Assembly: GCF_000024465.1 (NCBI RefSeq)
Contig: NC_014010.1
Span: 620,001-684,000, forward strand
Reading direction: 5' to 3'
DNA length: 64,000 nucleotides
Source of the DNA: Candidatus Puniceispirillum marinum IMCC1322
GTDB lineage: Bacteria > Pseudomonadota > Alphaproteobacteria > Puniceispirillales > Puniceispirillaceae
In this document: piece after piece, positions 35,025 through 44,759 of the stretch
Position numbering within the stretch: the stretch's first letter is position 1
How the letters are laid out: each line of letters starts with the position of its first letter
Position numbers and translations under genes: made by a program
The notes under the pieces: generated by a model
The model's database searches: none
What the model saw: the letters and a program-made list of their open reading frames with translations, nothing else
What the model was told of the DNA's origin: nothing

Positions 35025-37622
35025 ATGAAAGTTGTTATTGTCGAATCACCTGCTAAAGCAAAAACCATTAACCGTTACCTCGGTGATGGCTATAAAGTGC
35101 TTGCCTCATACGGGCATGTTTGTGATTTGCCAAGCAAGGACGGATCCGTTTCCCCGGAAAATGATTTCGAGATGAAATGGCAGATTTCATCTGGTTCTGA
35201 AAAACATCTCAAGGAAATCACCAGCGCGCTTAAAAATGCTGACAAGTTAATCCTTGCGACTGACCCTGACCGTGAAGGGGAAGCGATTAGCTGGCATGTA
35301 TTAGAACAGTTAAAAGCCAAAAAGCTTGTAAATGACATGCCTGTCGAGCGCGTTGTTTTTAACGAAGTCACCAAATCGGCAATCTTGACAGCGATGGACA
35401 ACCCGCGCGCGCTAGATGAAGAATTGATCGATGCCTATCGTGCGCGACGTGCGCTTGACTATCTGGTTGGTTTTTCTATTTCGCCTGTTCTGTGGCGCAA
35501 ATTGCCAGGATCAAAATCAGCTGGCCGTGTCCAATCGGTTGCCTTGCGCCTGATTTGCGAACGTGAAGCCGAAATTGAAGCCTTTATAACCGATGAATAT
35601 TGGAGCGTGGATACCAGAATGGCTAAGGCCGATGGCCGTGAGTTCACAGCCCGCCTGACCCATATTGATGGTGAAAAACTTGGCAAATTGGATATCCCAA
35701 ACGAAGCCGCCGCAAAAGCCGCTGAAGCCAAGATCAATGCTGCTGATTTATCGGTTAAAACGATTGAGACCAAACGCGTCAAACGTAATCCATCACCACC
35801 ATTCACTACATCGACCTTGCAACAGGAAGCTTCGCGCAAGCTTGGCTTTTCAGCAAGCCGCACAATGCAGATTGCCCAGCGCCTTTATGAAGGTATAAAT
35901 ATTGGCAGTGACACAACAGGTCTGATTACCTATATGCGAACCGATGGCGTTCAGCTTGGCAAGGAATCCATAGCTGCCTTACGGGACGATATTGGATCGC
36001 GCTTTGGTAACCGCTATCTGCCAGATAGCCCTCGTATTTACAAGACCAAGGCCGCTAATGCACAAGAAGCGCACGAGGCTATCCGCCCGACAGATATTAC
36101 CCGCGACCCGGAAGCGATGCGTAGCTTTCTGGATCATGACCAGTTCAGACTTTATGAGTTGATCTGGAAACGTACGATTTCCAGTCAGATGCAATCTGCC
36201 GAACTAGACCAAACTGGTGTTGATATTACTGATCCTGCGGGAACTGTTACCTTGCGCGCCAATGGCCAAGTGATGGTTTTCGATGGTTATTTGTCCGTAT
36301 ATATGGAAAGCCAAGACGATAAAGATGAAAAGGACGAAACCCGTTCTAATCTGCTTCCAGAAATGAAAGAAGGCGAAAATCTGGATACACAGAACGTGTC
36401 ACCAGAACAGCATTTTACCCAGCCACCTCCACGTTTCACCGATGCCAGCCTTGTCAAACGTATGGAAGAGCTTGGCATTGGCCGACCTTCGACCTATGCT
36501 TCAATTATTCAGGTCTTGCAGAATCGTGATTATGTCGTCAAAGACCGTAATCGCTTCATACCTGAAGATCGCGGCCGTCTTGTTTCGACGTTCCTTGGCA
36601 ACTTTTTTGACCGTTATGTCGAATATGATTTCACTGCACAGCTTGAAAGCCAGCTTGACGAAGTCTCGGCTGGCCGACTGGACTGGAAAGCGTTGCTTGC
36701 CAATTTCTGGCGTGATTTTAAATCCGCTATCGATGGCACCAAAGACCTGACGATTACAAACGTCCTTGACGTTCTGGACGAAGAGTTGGGGCCGCATTTT
36801 TTCAAAGCTGATGAAAATGGCGCTTTGATGCGCTCATGTCCGAATTGTGACGATGGACGGCTTGGTCTAAAGCTTGGAAAATTTGGTGCTTTTGTGGGCT
36901 GTTCAAATTATCCTGATTGTAAATTCACTCGCAAACTAACCGATAGTGATGGTACTGAGGATGATGCACCCGTGGGTGATAAAAATCTCGGTATTGATCC
37001 GGCAACCGAACTGCCAGTATTCCTGCGAAAAGGCCCCTATGGGCCTTATGTTCAGATTGGTGACCCTGAAACCAAGAAGCCGAAACGTGCGTCCTTGCCA
37101 AAAGGAGAAAGCGCTGCCGCCATTGATCTTGATCGTGCATTGTCGCTATTGGCACTTCCACGTGAGGTGGGGGCACATCCCGAAACAGGCGACATGATTC
37201 AGGCTGGGCTGGGACGCTTTGGCCCTTATCTGAAATATCAAGGCGGTTTTACCAGCCTGCCTGCTGATGACGATTTATTGACTGTAGGCATTAATCGGGC
37301 CGTTGATTTGCTTGCCGAATCGGCCAAGAAAAAGGGGCGTGTACTTGGCGCACATCCAGCCAAAGGCGATGTTTATGTCAAAGCTGGCCGCTATGGCGCC
37401 TATGTTGAACATAATAAACTTCGCGCGACACTGCCAAAAGACGTTGATATAGCAGATGTGACGCTGGAACAGGCGATTGAGCTTCTCGCCGAAAAAGCCG
37501 CCAAAACGCCAGCAAAGAAACCGGCCAAAAAGGCCGCAGCCAAGAAGAAAGCCGCACCTAAGAAGAAAGCCGCAACCAAGAAAAAAGCGACCGCTAAAAA
37601 GAGCGCCAAGAAAGATAGCTAG
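35025..37622 (+). CDS. topA: DNA topoisomerase I
   Basis: An 865-residue type IA topoisomerase that relaxes negative supercoils. The Toprim domain starts VIVESPAKAKTINRYLG and has the metal motif DPDREGEAISWH (about residue 85). The active Tyr is in GLITYMRTDGVQL (about residue 305). One four-Cys zinc ribbon is seen (CPNCDD...GCSNYPDCKF, about 605-635), then topoisomerase C-terminal repeats, then a long Lys/Ala tail (last 40 residues). The stop TAG overlaps the rnr GTG by one base. Confidence 0.97.
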   Translation: MKVVIVESPAKAKTINRYLGDGYKVLASYGHVCDLPSKDGSVSPENDFEMKWQISSGSEKHLKEITSALKNADKLILATDPDREGEAISWHVLEQLKAKKLVNDMPVERVVFNEVTKSAILTAMDNPRALDEELIDAYRARRALDYLVGFSISPVLWRKLPGSKSAGRVQSVALRLICEREAEIEAFITDEYWSVDTRMAKADGREFTARLTHIDGEKLGKLDIPNEAAAKAAEAKINAADLSVKTIETKRVKRNPSPPFTTSTLQQEASRKLGFSASRTMQIAQRLYEGINIGSDTTGLITYMRTDGVQLGKESIAALRDDIGSRFGNRYLPDSPRIYKTKAANAQEAHEAIRPTDITRDPEAMRSFLDHDQFRLYELIWKRTISSQMQSAELDQTGVDITDPAGTVTLRANGQVMVFDGYLSVYMESQDDKDEKDETRSNLLPEMKEGENLDTQNVSPEQHFTQPPPRFTDASLVKRMEELGIGRPSTYASIIQVLQNRDYVVKDRNRFIPEDRGRLVSTFLGNFFDRYVEYDFTAQLESQLDEVSAGRLDWKALLANFWRDFKSAIDGTKDLTITNVLDVLDEELGPHFFKADENGALMRSCPNCDDGRLGLKLGKFGAFVGCSNYPDCKFTRKLTDSDGTEDDAPVGDKNLGIDPATELPVFLRKGPYGPYVQIGDPETKKPKRASLPKGESAAAIDLDRALSLLALPREVGAHPETGDMIQAGLGRFGPYLKYQGGFTSLPADDDLLTVGINRAVDLLAESAKKKGRVLGAHPAKGDVYVKAGRYGAYVEHNKLRATLPKDVDIADVTLEQAIELLAEKAAKTPAKKPAKKAAAKKKAAPKKKAATKKKATAKKSAKKDS

Positions 37623-39922
37623 TGGCTGATCAAGACAATAGCGATGACAAGACTATAACCGGGCTACCCACGCAACAGGCCATTACTGATTATGTGAATA
37701 GCTGTGCTACCCCTCCTACCCAGCGTGAGATTGCCCGCGCGTTCAATATTGGACAGGACTATCGCGCGCCCTTGCGACGGCTTTTACGAAGCCTGAGCGA
37801 ACAGGGTATTCTGGCGCGCCGCGATGGACGACGTATCGCAACGCCTGATCAATTACCCGAAGTCACTGTGCTTGAACTCGTATCATTCGACGATAATGGT
37901 GATGGTATGGCACGTGTTGCCGGTGAAAATAGTGATGATGAAGCCGATGCCCCCGAAATACGTGTCATCCTGAGTCGCAAAGCAGGACGCGCGCCATCTG
38001 TTGGCCAGACAATCTTAGCGCGCCTCGCCCGGGTCGGCCCCAATCTATATGAAGCACGCATTATCAAAGTTCTTGAACGCCAGCAAAAAAGGCTGTTTGG
38101 CGAGGTCATTGCATCAAATAAGGGCTTTAAGCTCATGCCTGCCGAACGCGGCAAACGCGACGCCATTAATTTACAGACATCATCATCAGCACCTTGCGTA
38201 GCTGGCGACCTTGTCGAAGCCGAATTACTGCCCTCAAAAGGGTATCTGGCAAAGACCGCTAGAATCATTCGCAATCTTGGATCATCCAGTAATACAGGCG
38301 CATTCAGCGCGCTGGCGATTGCTGAATTCAACATACGCCACCATTTCCCTGATGCTGTCATCAGTGAAGCCAATGCGCTTAAGACACCACCTGCGAAAGG
38401 GCGGCTAGATTTACGTGATACCGCACTTGTCACCATTGACGGTGCCGATGCCAAGGATTTTGATGATGCGGTCTTTGCCGAGCCAACTGACACTGGTGGT
38501 TGGCGGCTTTTGATCGCTATCGCTGACGTATCACATTACGTACGGCAAGGCTCCGCCCTTGATAAGGAAGCCAGAACAAGGGGAAATTCTGTATATCTGC
38601 CAGATTTGGTGGTGCCCATGTTGCCTGAAGCTATCTCGAATGATCTATGCTCATTGCGGCCACATGAAGATAGAGCCGCCATGGTAGCCGAGATATTTAT
38701 CGATAATGAGGGACAAAGGATTAGTCATTCAATACAGCGCGCCTTGATCAAATCTCATGCTCGTCTGACCTATGACACGGTACAGGCCGTATTTGATGGC
38801 ACGCTTGATGAAGCTGATGCCGACGTACCACACGGCACATTGCATGCGCTGTTTGGCGCATGGCATGCGTTAAATATTGACCGCACCGCCCGCGAGCCAC
38901 TTGCACTTGATCTTCAGGAACGCCGCGTCGAGTTTGATGACAGTAATAATGCTGTTGGCATTGCCCTACGTAAACAAAGCGAGTCACAACGACTGATTGA
39001 AGATTTCATGATCGCCGCCAATGTTGCCGCCGCAGATACGTTGATAGCTGCCAAACGCCCATGCGTATTTCGCGTTCATGATGCACCTGATCCCAAAAAA
39101 GCGGATAGTCTGCACAAACTGGCAGATGCTATTGGTGGTAAATTTACCCGTGGACAGGTTTTACAACCACATCATTTCAACAAATTACTTGCCCATGTTA
39201 AAGACACAACCGATGAATTGATGGTTAATGAAGCTGTATTACGCAGCCAATCTAAAGCTGTCTATGATATTAATAACATTGGTCATTTTGGTTTATCCCT
39301 AAGAAATTATGCCCATTTCACATCACCTATTCGCCGCTATGCAGATTTGCTGGTTCACCGCGCACTTGTCGATCACGCCGCAAAAGGGAAAAAGGCACCG
39401 GTTGATGGGCTTTTAGATATGCCGCTTGAGATAATGGGTGAAATTTGCACGCATATTTCTGAAACCGAAGCGAATGCCGCCGGAGCAGAACGACGAAGTA
39501 TTGACCGGTTCGCAGCGGCATTTTTTGAAAGTCGCATAAATGAAACAATGGATGCTGTCATTGTTGCCATTACTGGCTTTGGCGCCTTTTTGCGTCTTGA
39601 TGATGGCAAGGCTGACGGATTTCTGCCGCTAAAAAATCTGCCTGATGATTATTATGATCTGGACGCATCAGGTCAATGGCTCGAAGGGCGTCATACCGGC
39701 TGGACATTCGGCATCGGCACCGAACTGGGCGTTCAGATTGCCGAGGTTAATGCCGTTTCTGGCGGCATTCTGCTACGCTGGGTCAGCGGCGGATTAAGTG
39801 GCGACCGCCCAAACCGAAATAGCCGAATGGCGCATAAAAAGGGTGAAAACCGATCATCAGCAAAAGCGGCTAAACGATCCAGTCACAGAAAAAACAAATC
39901 AAGCCGCCGAAAAAGCCGATGA
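37622..39922 (+). CDS. rnr: ribonuclease R
   Basis: A 766-residue 3'-5' exoribonuclease. An N-terminal winged helix (TQREIARAFNIGQDYRAPLRRLLRSL) and cold-shock-like domains come first. The RNB catalytic motif TIDGADAKDFDDAVFAE (about residue 270) carries the metal-binding Asp cluster. An S1 domain (DAVIVAITGFGAFLRLDDG, about 645) and a basic Arg/Lys/Ser tail end the protein. The start is GTG in a TAGTG overlap with topA, so translation is probably coupled. Confidence 0.96.
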   Translation: MADQDNSDDKTITGLPTQQAITDYVNSCATPPTQREIARAFNIGQDYRAPLRRLLRSLSEQGILARRDGRRIATPDQLPEVTVLELVSFDDNGDGMARVAGENSDDEADAPEIRVILSRKAGRAPSVGQTILARLARVGPNLYEARIIKVLERQQKRLFGEVIASNKGFKLMPAERGKRDAINLQTSSSAPCVAGDLVEAELLPSKGYLAKTARIIRNLGSSSNTGAFSALAIAEFNIRHHFPDAVISEANALKTPPAKGRLDLRDTALVTIDGADAKDFDDAVFAEPTDTGGWRLLIAIADVSHYVRQGSALDKEARTRGNSVYLPDLVVPMLPEAISNDLCSLRPHEDRAAMVAEIFIDNEGQRISHSIQRALIKSHARLTYDTVQAVFDGTLDEADADVPHGTLHALFGAWHALNIDRTAREPLALDLQERRVEFDDSNNAVGIALRKQSESQRLIEDFMIAANVAAADTLIAAKRPCVFRVHDAPDPKKADSLHKLADAIGGKFTRGQVLQPHHFNKLLAHVKDTTDELMVNEAVLRSQSKAVYDINNIGHFGLSLRNYAHFTSPIRRYADLLVHRALVDHAAKGKKAPVDGLLDMPLEIMGEICTHISETEANAAGAERRSIDRFAAAFFESRINETMDAVIVAITGFGAFLRLDDGKADGFLPLKNLPDDYYDLDASGQWLEGRHTGWTFGIGTELGVQIAEVNAVSGGILLRWVSGGLSGDRPNRNSRMAHKKGENRSSAKAAKRSSHRKNKSSRRKSR

Positions 39923-39928
39923 TCTGAC

Positions 39929-39957
39929 TTGACATTAGCGTCATAATCACGCAATTT
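39929..39957 (+). promoter_or_regulatory. possible rpmG promoter
   Basis: TTGACA (39929-39934) is a perfect -35. A 17-base spacer leads to CAATTT (39952-39957), a weak -10. It lies about 48 bases before the rpmG start. Confidence 0.35.
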
Positions 39958-40004
39958 GCGGCCAGTTTTACGGCGTTAACGCGCCCCTATCCGGAGTTAG
40001 TGAC

Positions 40005-40172
40005 ATGGCAAAGCCTGCTACCCTTCAAATCAAGCTCGTTAGCACAGCCGATACAGGCTATTTCTACGTGACCAAAAAGAACCCACGTACAAAGCCAGAA
40101 AAGCTGGAGCTCAAGAAATTTGATCCTCGCGCACGCAAACATGTCCTGTTTCGTGAAGCAAAAATCAAGTAA
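40005..40172 (+). CDS. rpmG: 50S ribosomal protein L33
   Basis: A 55-residue L33, too short for a long-ORF scan. It reads [20 protein letters not shown], then YVTKKNPRT and [18 protein letters not shown], the alphaproteobacterial form without zinc-binding Cys pairs. CGGAG lies about 9 bases before the ATG. It follows rnr by 82 bases, the usual place for this class. Confidence 0.97.
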   Translation: MAKPATLQIKLVSTADTGYFYVTKKNPRTKPEKLELKKFDPRARKHVLFREAKIK

Positions 40173-40193
40173 TAGCCAAGTGCTGGTTTCAGC

Positions 40194-41081
40194 ATGCGTC
40201 TTGGTTTAGACATTGGATCGCGTTTTATCAGCACCGCCATTCTTTCGGATGGCGGTGAATTTTTATGTCTAAAACAGGCCGCAACACCTTTAGATAGTTA
40301 TCAAGACATTCTTCGTACCATCGCCAGCCTGATAGCCACAGTAACAGCAGACATATCCCATGATGATATTGTCGGCGTTGCAGTGCCAGGTTTTGTGCAT
40401 GAAGGCGTGGCACAAAATAGCTATCTGGAGTCGTTAAACGGTAAAAACCTGCAAGCTGATCTTCAGGCATCTTTGGGACGGCATGTGACGCTGGCCAATA
40501 GTGGGGCGTGCTTCACCTTATGGGAAGCACGACATGCTGGGGCCAAGGACCATGAAAATGTCTTTGGTATGCTGATAGATGACAGTAGCTGGGGCGGGCT
40601 GGTGATCGATAAAAAATTGATACGGGGCCGTAATGACATTGCCGCAAACTGGAGCCATATCCCCCTTCCATGGCCAGTACCACATGAACTGGACGGACAT
40701 GATTGTTGGTGTGGACGTGTTGGATGTCTTGACAGCTTTGTGTCAGCGCGCGGCATGGAAGATGATTATTTCCGCATTACCGACAGCCAACTATCTGCCA
40801 CCGCAATCGCAACAGCGGCACATAGTATGGACATTGTCGCCGAGAGTGCCTTGCAGGTTCTAGAAGACCGTATTGGCCGCGCAACCGCTTTGATCATCAA
40901 TATGGTTGATCCGGATGTTATAATACTTGGGGGCGCTGTAGGGTGCTTTGAAAGGCTATTAACCACTGTACCACGCAAATGGCCAGGATATGTTCACACC
41001 GCAAAGGTCAAAACCCAGCTTTTACAGTCACAATCAGGGCATAATGCTGTTGTGGCAGGTGCGGCCTTTTTAAACGGATAA
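40194..41081 (+). CDS. degenerate ROK-family protein (probable pseudokinase)
   Basis: 295 residues with the ROK sugar-kinase fold. The zinc motif H169-x-C-W-C-G-x2-G-C178 is intact. The kinase motifs are not: the phosphate loop DxGGT reads D6-I-G-S-R; the catalytic N-D-A-N reads N102-S-G-A, so the base Asp is Ser; the GTGxGGG adenosine loop reads D129-D-S-S-W-G-G; and the sugar-binding E-x-G-H reads N152-W-S-H. This looks like a ROK protein that no longer phosphorylates. No HTH is present, so it is not an Mlc/NagC-type repressor. It lies 21 bases after rpmG. Function unknown; sugar sensing or scaffolding are possibilities. Confidence 0.75.
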   Translation: MRLGLDIGSRFISTAILSDGGEFLCLKQAATPLDSYQDILRTIASLIATVTADISHDDIVGVAVPGFVHEGVAQNSYLESLNGKNLQADLQASLGRHVTLANSGACFTLWEARHAGAKDHENVFGMLIDDSSWGGLVIDKKLIRGRNDIAANWSHIPLPWPVPHELDGHDCWCGRVGCLDSFVSARGMEDDYFRITDSQLSATAIATAAHSMDIVAESALQVLEDRIGRATALIINMVDPDVIILGGAVGCFERLLTTVPRKWPGYVHTAKVKTQLLQSQSGHNAVVAGAAFLNG

Positions 41082-41093
41082 AACCAACCAGCT

Positions 41094-41906
41094 TTAATTG
41101 CATACTGGCAAGCTGACATCTTCGATATTTAGTAAATTGGCCTTAATGCTGAATTCGCCATAATCAATTTCATAATCACGAACGACACCGTTCGACTGTA
41201 ACGAAAAATTGATTTCATAAGATGGTTCAGACGCTGTTGCCAAAGGCTTGAAATAGGCAACATGAACTGGCCAAAAACCTTTGTCAGCAAAGCCACCAAA
41301 AGAATTTGGCGCTGCGCTTGAGCGCCAGCCCCCAATAACCGTGTTTGTTGTCATCAAGGCATCTTCTGGTTCGGCACCCGTGAACACACTGGCCGCAATA
41401 ATCCTAGTTCCCGCATTTGCCGATTCGATTATTTCCTCAACATGCTGCATCGGGAAATAAGTATCACTAGGCAAAACAATTTTATCATTTAATTCATTCG
41501 TAAAAACCGCGTCCCCACCCTGTTCTGTCATTTGGGCAAAGCCACCAAATTGCTTATCACCTTCAAAAGTGCTTTTTTCCTCAATATCAAAACTGTATTT
41601 GTCACCGGCGTCAGCTTCCCATGACTCGAAATGCGATAGAATGCGTTGAACATTACCGCCTGCACCGCCGAATTCGATGACATAATCTTCAACTGAACGC
41701 CAGCCATCACAATCGCGCTCAACCGAATAGGCTGACCGACCTGACACACTTAACACCGACGAGTTTTTATTCATCTCGCCAATTGTCATTTCATAAAACG
41801 CACGATGCGCAACAACAGCCCCAGCCAGACCAGGTTGTACGACGGAAAAAAACATCATTCCTGAGAGAAGCGTGACGCATCCGGTTTTGATATATTGTGA
41901 TTTCAT
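41094..41906 (-). CDS. eipB: EipB-like periplasmic envelope-integrity protein (DUF1849)
   Basis: A 270-residue protein with a signal peptide (MKSQYIKTGCVTLLSGMMFFSVVQPGLAGA). The mature region starts AVVAHRAFYEMTIGEM, the DUF1849 hallmark, and has SVSGRSAYSVERDCDGW. Cys near residue 65 and Cys near the C-terminus (LPVCN) match the conserved disulfide of Brucella EipB, a beta-spiral periplasmic protein needed for envelope integrity. Single gene, convergent with the ROK gene and divergent from rnd. Confidence 0.85.
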   Translation of the reverse strand: MKSQYIKTGCVTLLSGMMFFSVVQPGLAGAVVAHRAFYEMTIGEMNKNSSVLSVSGRSAYSVERDCDGWRSVEDYVIEFGGAGGNVQRILSHFESWEADAGDKYSFDIEEKSTFEGDKQFGGFAQMTEQGGDAVFTNELNDKIVLPSDTYFPMQHVEEIIESANAGTRIIAASVFTGAEPEDALMTTNTVIGGWRSSAAPNSFGGFADKGFWPVHVAYFKPLATASEPSYEINFSLQSNGVVRDYEIDYGEFSIKANLLNIEDVSLPVCN

Positions 41907-42002
41907 ATTAGAAATTTATGAACGCGCGTTGATGATTTCAATAGGTTTATCTTTGCCATGCCGATTTTTTACCTTATACACACGATTGAGGATTGAGGTA
42001 AA

Positions 42003-43232
42003 ATGGATCAAAATCACAAAAAATATTCCCACGCAAAGCGCAATGAGCCCGATAATTCCATCCCACTCGAAAAGCTACCGCCCGACGCCCTGATAACAAC
42101 GAATGCAGATTTGTTACGTGTGGTCGATGAATTTCGGGGCAAGCCCTTCCTCGCCATTGATACAGAATTCATGCGCGAACGCACCTATTACCCACAACTT
42201 TGCCTGATACAGGTCGGTGATGGCACCAAGGCGGTGGCTATTGATCCTTTGGCTAAAAACTTAAATCTGGAACCCTTGTGGAGCCTTATGCGAGATGAAA
42301 GTATCATCAAGGTGTTTCATGCTGGCAATCAGGATATGGAAATTTTTCTAAATGAAATGGGTGGGTTGCCAAGCCCTGTTTATGATACCCAAATTGCAGG
42401 TTTGGTATGTGGACATGGCGACCAGATTGGCTATGACAGTCTGGTAAAGTCCATTCTAGGTAAAAATGTCGATAAGACATCGCGCTTTACTGACTGGTCA
42501 AAGCGCCCTCTTACCGACAGACAGATTTCCTATGCGTTGGACGATGTTATTTATCTGGCACAGATATATCCAATCATGCTGGACAAGATTGCTAGTGAAA
42601 ACCGAACTAATTGGCTCGATGAAGAATTCAAAAAATTCTCTGATCCGGCAACCTATGTCACCAAACCTGAGAATGCCTGGAAACGTATTAAAATTAGGCA
42701 TTTGAAAGCACCTGCATTAATGCGGTTAATGCGACTGGCCGCCTGGCGCGAGATTGAAGCGCAGAATCGTAACGTACCACGCAATCGGGTGATACGTGAT
42801 GAGACTTTGATTGACCTTGCCGGTACAGCGCCCAATACAATCAACGAATTCAGCAAAATCAGGAATTTTCCCGGTGGCACTGATGGCAAATTTGTTAAAC
42901 CTGTACTCAAAGTCATTCAAGATGTTGCGTCTATTCCCGAGAGCGAATTACCTGTCATCCCATCACGGGGCAAGCCTGTTAAGCCGCCCCAAGCTGTTAT
43001 GGAATTACTTCGGGTATTGCTGAAATATACGACCGATCAACATAATATTGCGCCAAGACTCATTGCTTCGAGTGACGATTTAGAGTTACTGGCCACTGAC
43101 GATAACGCACCGATAAGAGCGCTACAAGGCTGGCGCCGCGAGGTATTTGGCAACACCGCCTTGAAACTGAAATCGGGCGAGATTGGTCTTGCCGTTAAAA
43201 ACGGCAAAATCAGGGTAATCGAGCTTAGCTAG
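42003..43232 (+). CDS. rnd: ribonuclease D
   Basis: A 409-residue DEDDy exonuclease for tRNA 3' trimming. Exo motifs: AIDTEFMRER (about residue 52), HAGNQDMEIF (about 108) and SYALDDVIYLAQIY (about 178). At least one HRDC domain follows (about 225-300), and a second weaker one lies to about 380. GAGG lies 5 bases before the ATG. It converges with the SDR gene, with one base between the stops. Confidence 0.95.
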   Translation: MDQNHKKYSHAKRNEPDNSIPLEKLPPDALITTNADLLRVVDEFRGKPFLAIDTEFMRERTYYPQLCLIQVGDGTKAVAIDPLAKNLNLEPLWSLMRDESIIKVFHAGNQDMEIFLNEMGGLPSPVYDTQIAGLVCGHGDQIGYDSLVKSILGKNVDKTSRFTDWSKRPLTDRQISYALDDVIYLAQIYPIMLDKIASENRTNWLDEEFKKFSDPATYVTKPENAWKRIKIRHLKAPALMRLMRLAAWREIEAQNRNVPRNRVIRDETLIDLAGTAPNTINEFSKIRNFPGGTDGKFVKPVLKVIQDVASIPESELPVIPSRGKPVKPPQAVMELLRVLLKYTTDQHNIAPRLIASSDDLELLATDDNAPIRALQGWRREVFGNTALKLKSGEIGLAVKNGKIRVIELS

Positions 43233-43233
43233 A

Positions 43234-44016
43234 CTATAGCGTACTGTTAAATTTACCACCATCCATCAGGATGTTCTGGCCTGTTAGAAAGCCTGAATGC
43301 GCGCTACACATCCACGCACAGGCAAACCCGAACTCCTCAATCTCGCCAAGCCGTTTAGCCGGCGTAGCCTGTTCAAAGCTAGTGCGCACATCATCAGGTG
43401 AGCGACCGTCATTTTTAGCTGAATTGGCAATTAATGATTCTATCCGGTCTGTATTGAACTGACCTGGCAGTAACCCGTTAATGGTAACATTATGCTCCGC
43501 TACCTGACGCGAAAGACCAGCGCAAAATCCAGTAAGCGCCGCACGCGCACCATTTGAAAGACCAAGTGCCGGGATTGGTGATTTAACCGACCCTGACGTG
43601 ATATTGACAATACGCCCAAACTTTCGTTCGATCATCGGATCAATCACAGCCTGAATCAGCGAGAACGCAGCCAGCATGTTCGCATCAAGCGCCGTGATCC
43701 ATGTCTCACGTGTCCAATCACGAAAATCACCCGGAGGGGGGCCACCAGCATTATTAACCAAAATATCAACATCACTGGTAGCATCAAGCAATGCGGCGCG
43801 GCCTTCATCTGTGGTCACATCGCAAACGACTTCTGTCACCTTTACATTATGCTTGTCACGAATAAGCTTTGCCGCATCACGAAGCACATCACCACCCCTT
43901 GCGCACATCGTTACATTGACGCCAGCCCCTGCCAAAGCGTCGGCACAGCCAAAGCCGAGCCCCTTACTTGACGCACAAACAATGGCATTTCTATTCGCAA
44001 TTCCAAAATCAAGCAT
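43234..44016 (-). CDS. atypical SDR-family oxidoreductase without the Tyr-Lys pair
   Basis: About 260 residues with the SDR Rossmann fold: the cofactor motif CASSKGLGFG (about 14-23), CDVTTD and NNAGG (88-92). Ser141 (NITSGS) is present. Where Y-x3-K should stand the sequence is S154-N-G-A-R158, so both catalytic residues are replaced. A subgroup of FabG-annotated SDRs shares this LGLSNxAR block. Function unknown. AAGGTG lies 6 bases before the ATG at 44016, so this start is preferred over GTG at 44025. It follows hdaA by 48 bases. Confidence 0.83.
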   Translation of the reverse strand: MLDFGIANRNAIVCASSKGLGFGCADALAGAGVNVTMCARGGDVLRDAAKLIRDKHNVKVTEVVCDVTTDEGRAALLDATSDVDILVNNAGGPPPGDFRDWTRETWITALDANMLAAFSLIQAVIDPMIERKFGRIVNITSGSVKSPIPALGLSNGARAALTGFCAGLSRQVAEHNVTINGLLPGQFNTDRIESLIANSAKNDGRSPDDVRTSFEQATPAKRLGEIEEFGFACAWMCSAHSGFLTGQNILMDGGKFNSTL

Positions 44017-44064
44017 GCTATTCACCTTATTAATTTTTTTGCAATCTTCTTTGAAAGCAATGTT

Positions 44065-44751
44065 TTAAATGTCTATTTCTAGTTGTTTATGCAGAACGTC
44101 TCGCGCCAGATTAACCGACAAACTCTTTTTACTGGCTAGGGCTTCACGATCTAATGCAGCACCAATCTGATGCACCGCACTGAATGATCTATCCATCCGA
44201 CTAACAATATAATGAAGCATATTATGGGGCGCGACAAGCTGTCGTTCAGCAAAGTATTTTTCCAGTAATGCAAATAACAGCATATCGTCAGGCAATTCGA
44301 TCTGCGCCACGTTGATGGCTTTCAAGCGCGACATTAAATCAGCCAGCTTCCAATTCATCAAAGCGATGGGCATGGATGACAAAATCAATAACGATCCCTG
44401 AACCGACTTGATTGCATTCAAAAAATGGAAAAGTGCCTCTTCGTCGCTATTTTCTGCGGATAAATTATCAAGAATAAAGCATGGTGCCTCAGCATTTTTT
44501 TCCATCAACCTATGAACCATATCCGCATCAGCTTTGGATAGTGACACCGAACCGGTTTGTTCTTGCCAAACAGCCGCAAGATGTGATTTTCCAGAACCGG
44601 GCTCTCCGACAATATTTAGCGCCTGCATCTGGCCAGGCCAATCAGGCCAGCGATCAATCCAATCAGCCGCAAGCTGGTTGCTTGCACTAATGAAAAAATT
44701 GTCTCGGTCCTGTGCTGACCGGAAAGACAAATCCATTGGAATTTGCTGCAT
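44065..44751 (-). CDS. hdaA: DnaA-related regulatory inactivator HdaA
   Basis: A 228-residue AAA+ protein related to the DnaA ATPase domain without the DNA-binding domain. P-loop GEPGSGKSH (about residue 47), Walker B FILDNLSAEN (about 92), and an arginine-finger region near MSRLKAINVAQIELPDDML. With the sliding clamp it promotes DnaA-ATP hydrolysis and limits re-initiation. It begins MQQIPMDLSF; family N-termini carry a clamp-binding motif of this Q-x2-[LM] kind. The DUF2066 gene ends 8 bases upstream, which suggests one operon. Confidence 0.9.
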   Translation of the reverse strand: MQQIPMDLSFRSAQDRDNFFISASNQLAADWIDRWPDWPGQMQALNIVGEPGSGKSHLAAVWQEQTGSVSLSKADADMVHRLMEKNAEAPCFILDNLSAENSDEEALFHFLNAIKSVQGSLLILSSMPIALMNWKLADLMSRLKAINVAQIELPDDMLLFALLEKYFAERQLVAPHNMLHYIVSRMDRSFSAVHQIGAALDREALASKKSLSVNLARDVLHKQLEIDI

Positions 44752-44759
44752 ATTAGATC

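Noticed and set aside
37849-38493. 214-codon frame on the minus strand inside rnr
   Set aside because: It is antisense to the conserved RNase R domain, has low-complexity Ser-rich composition and no family features; a shadow of rnr codon bias.
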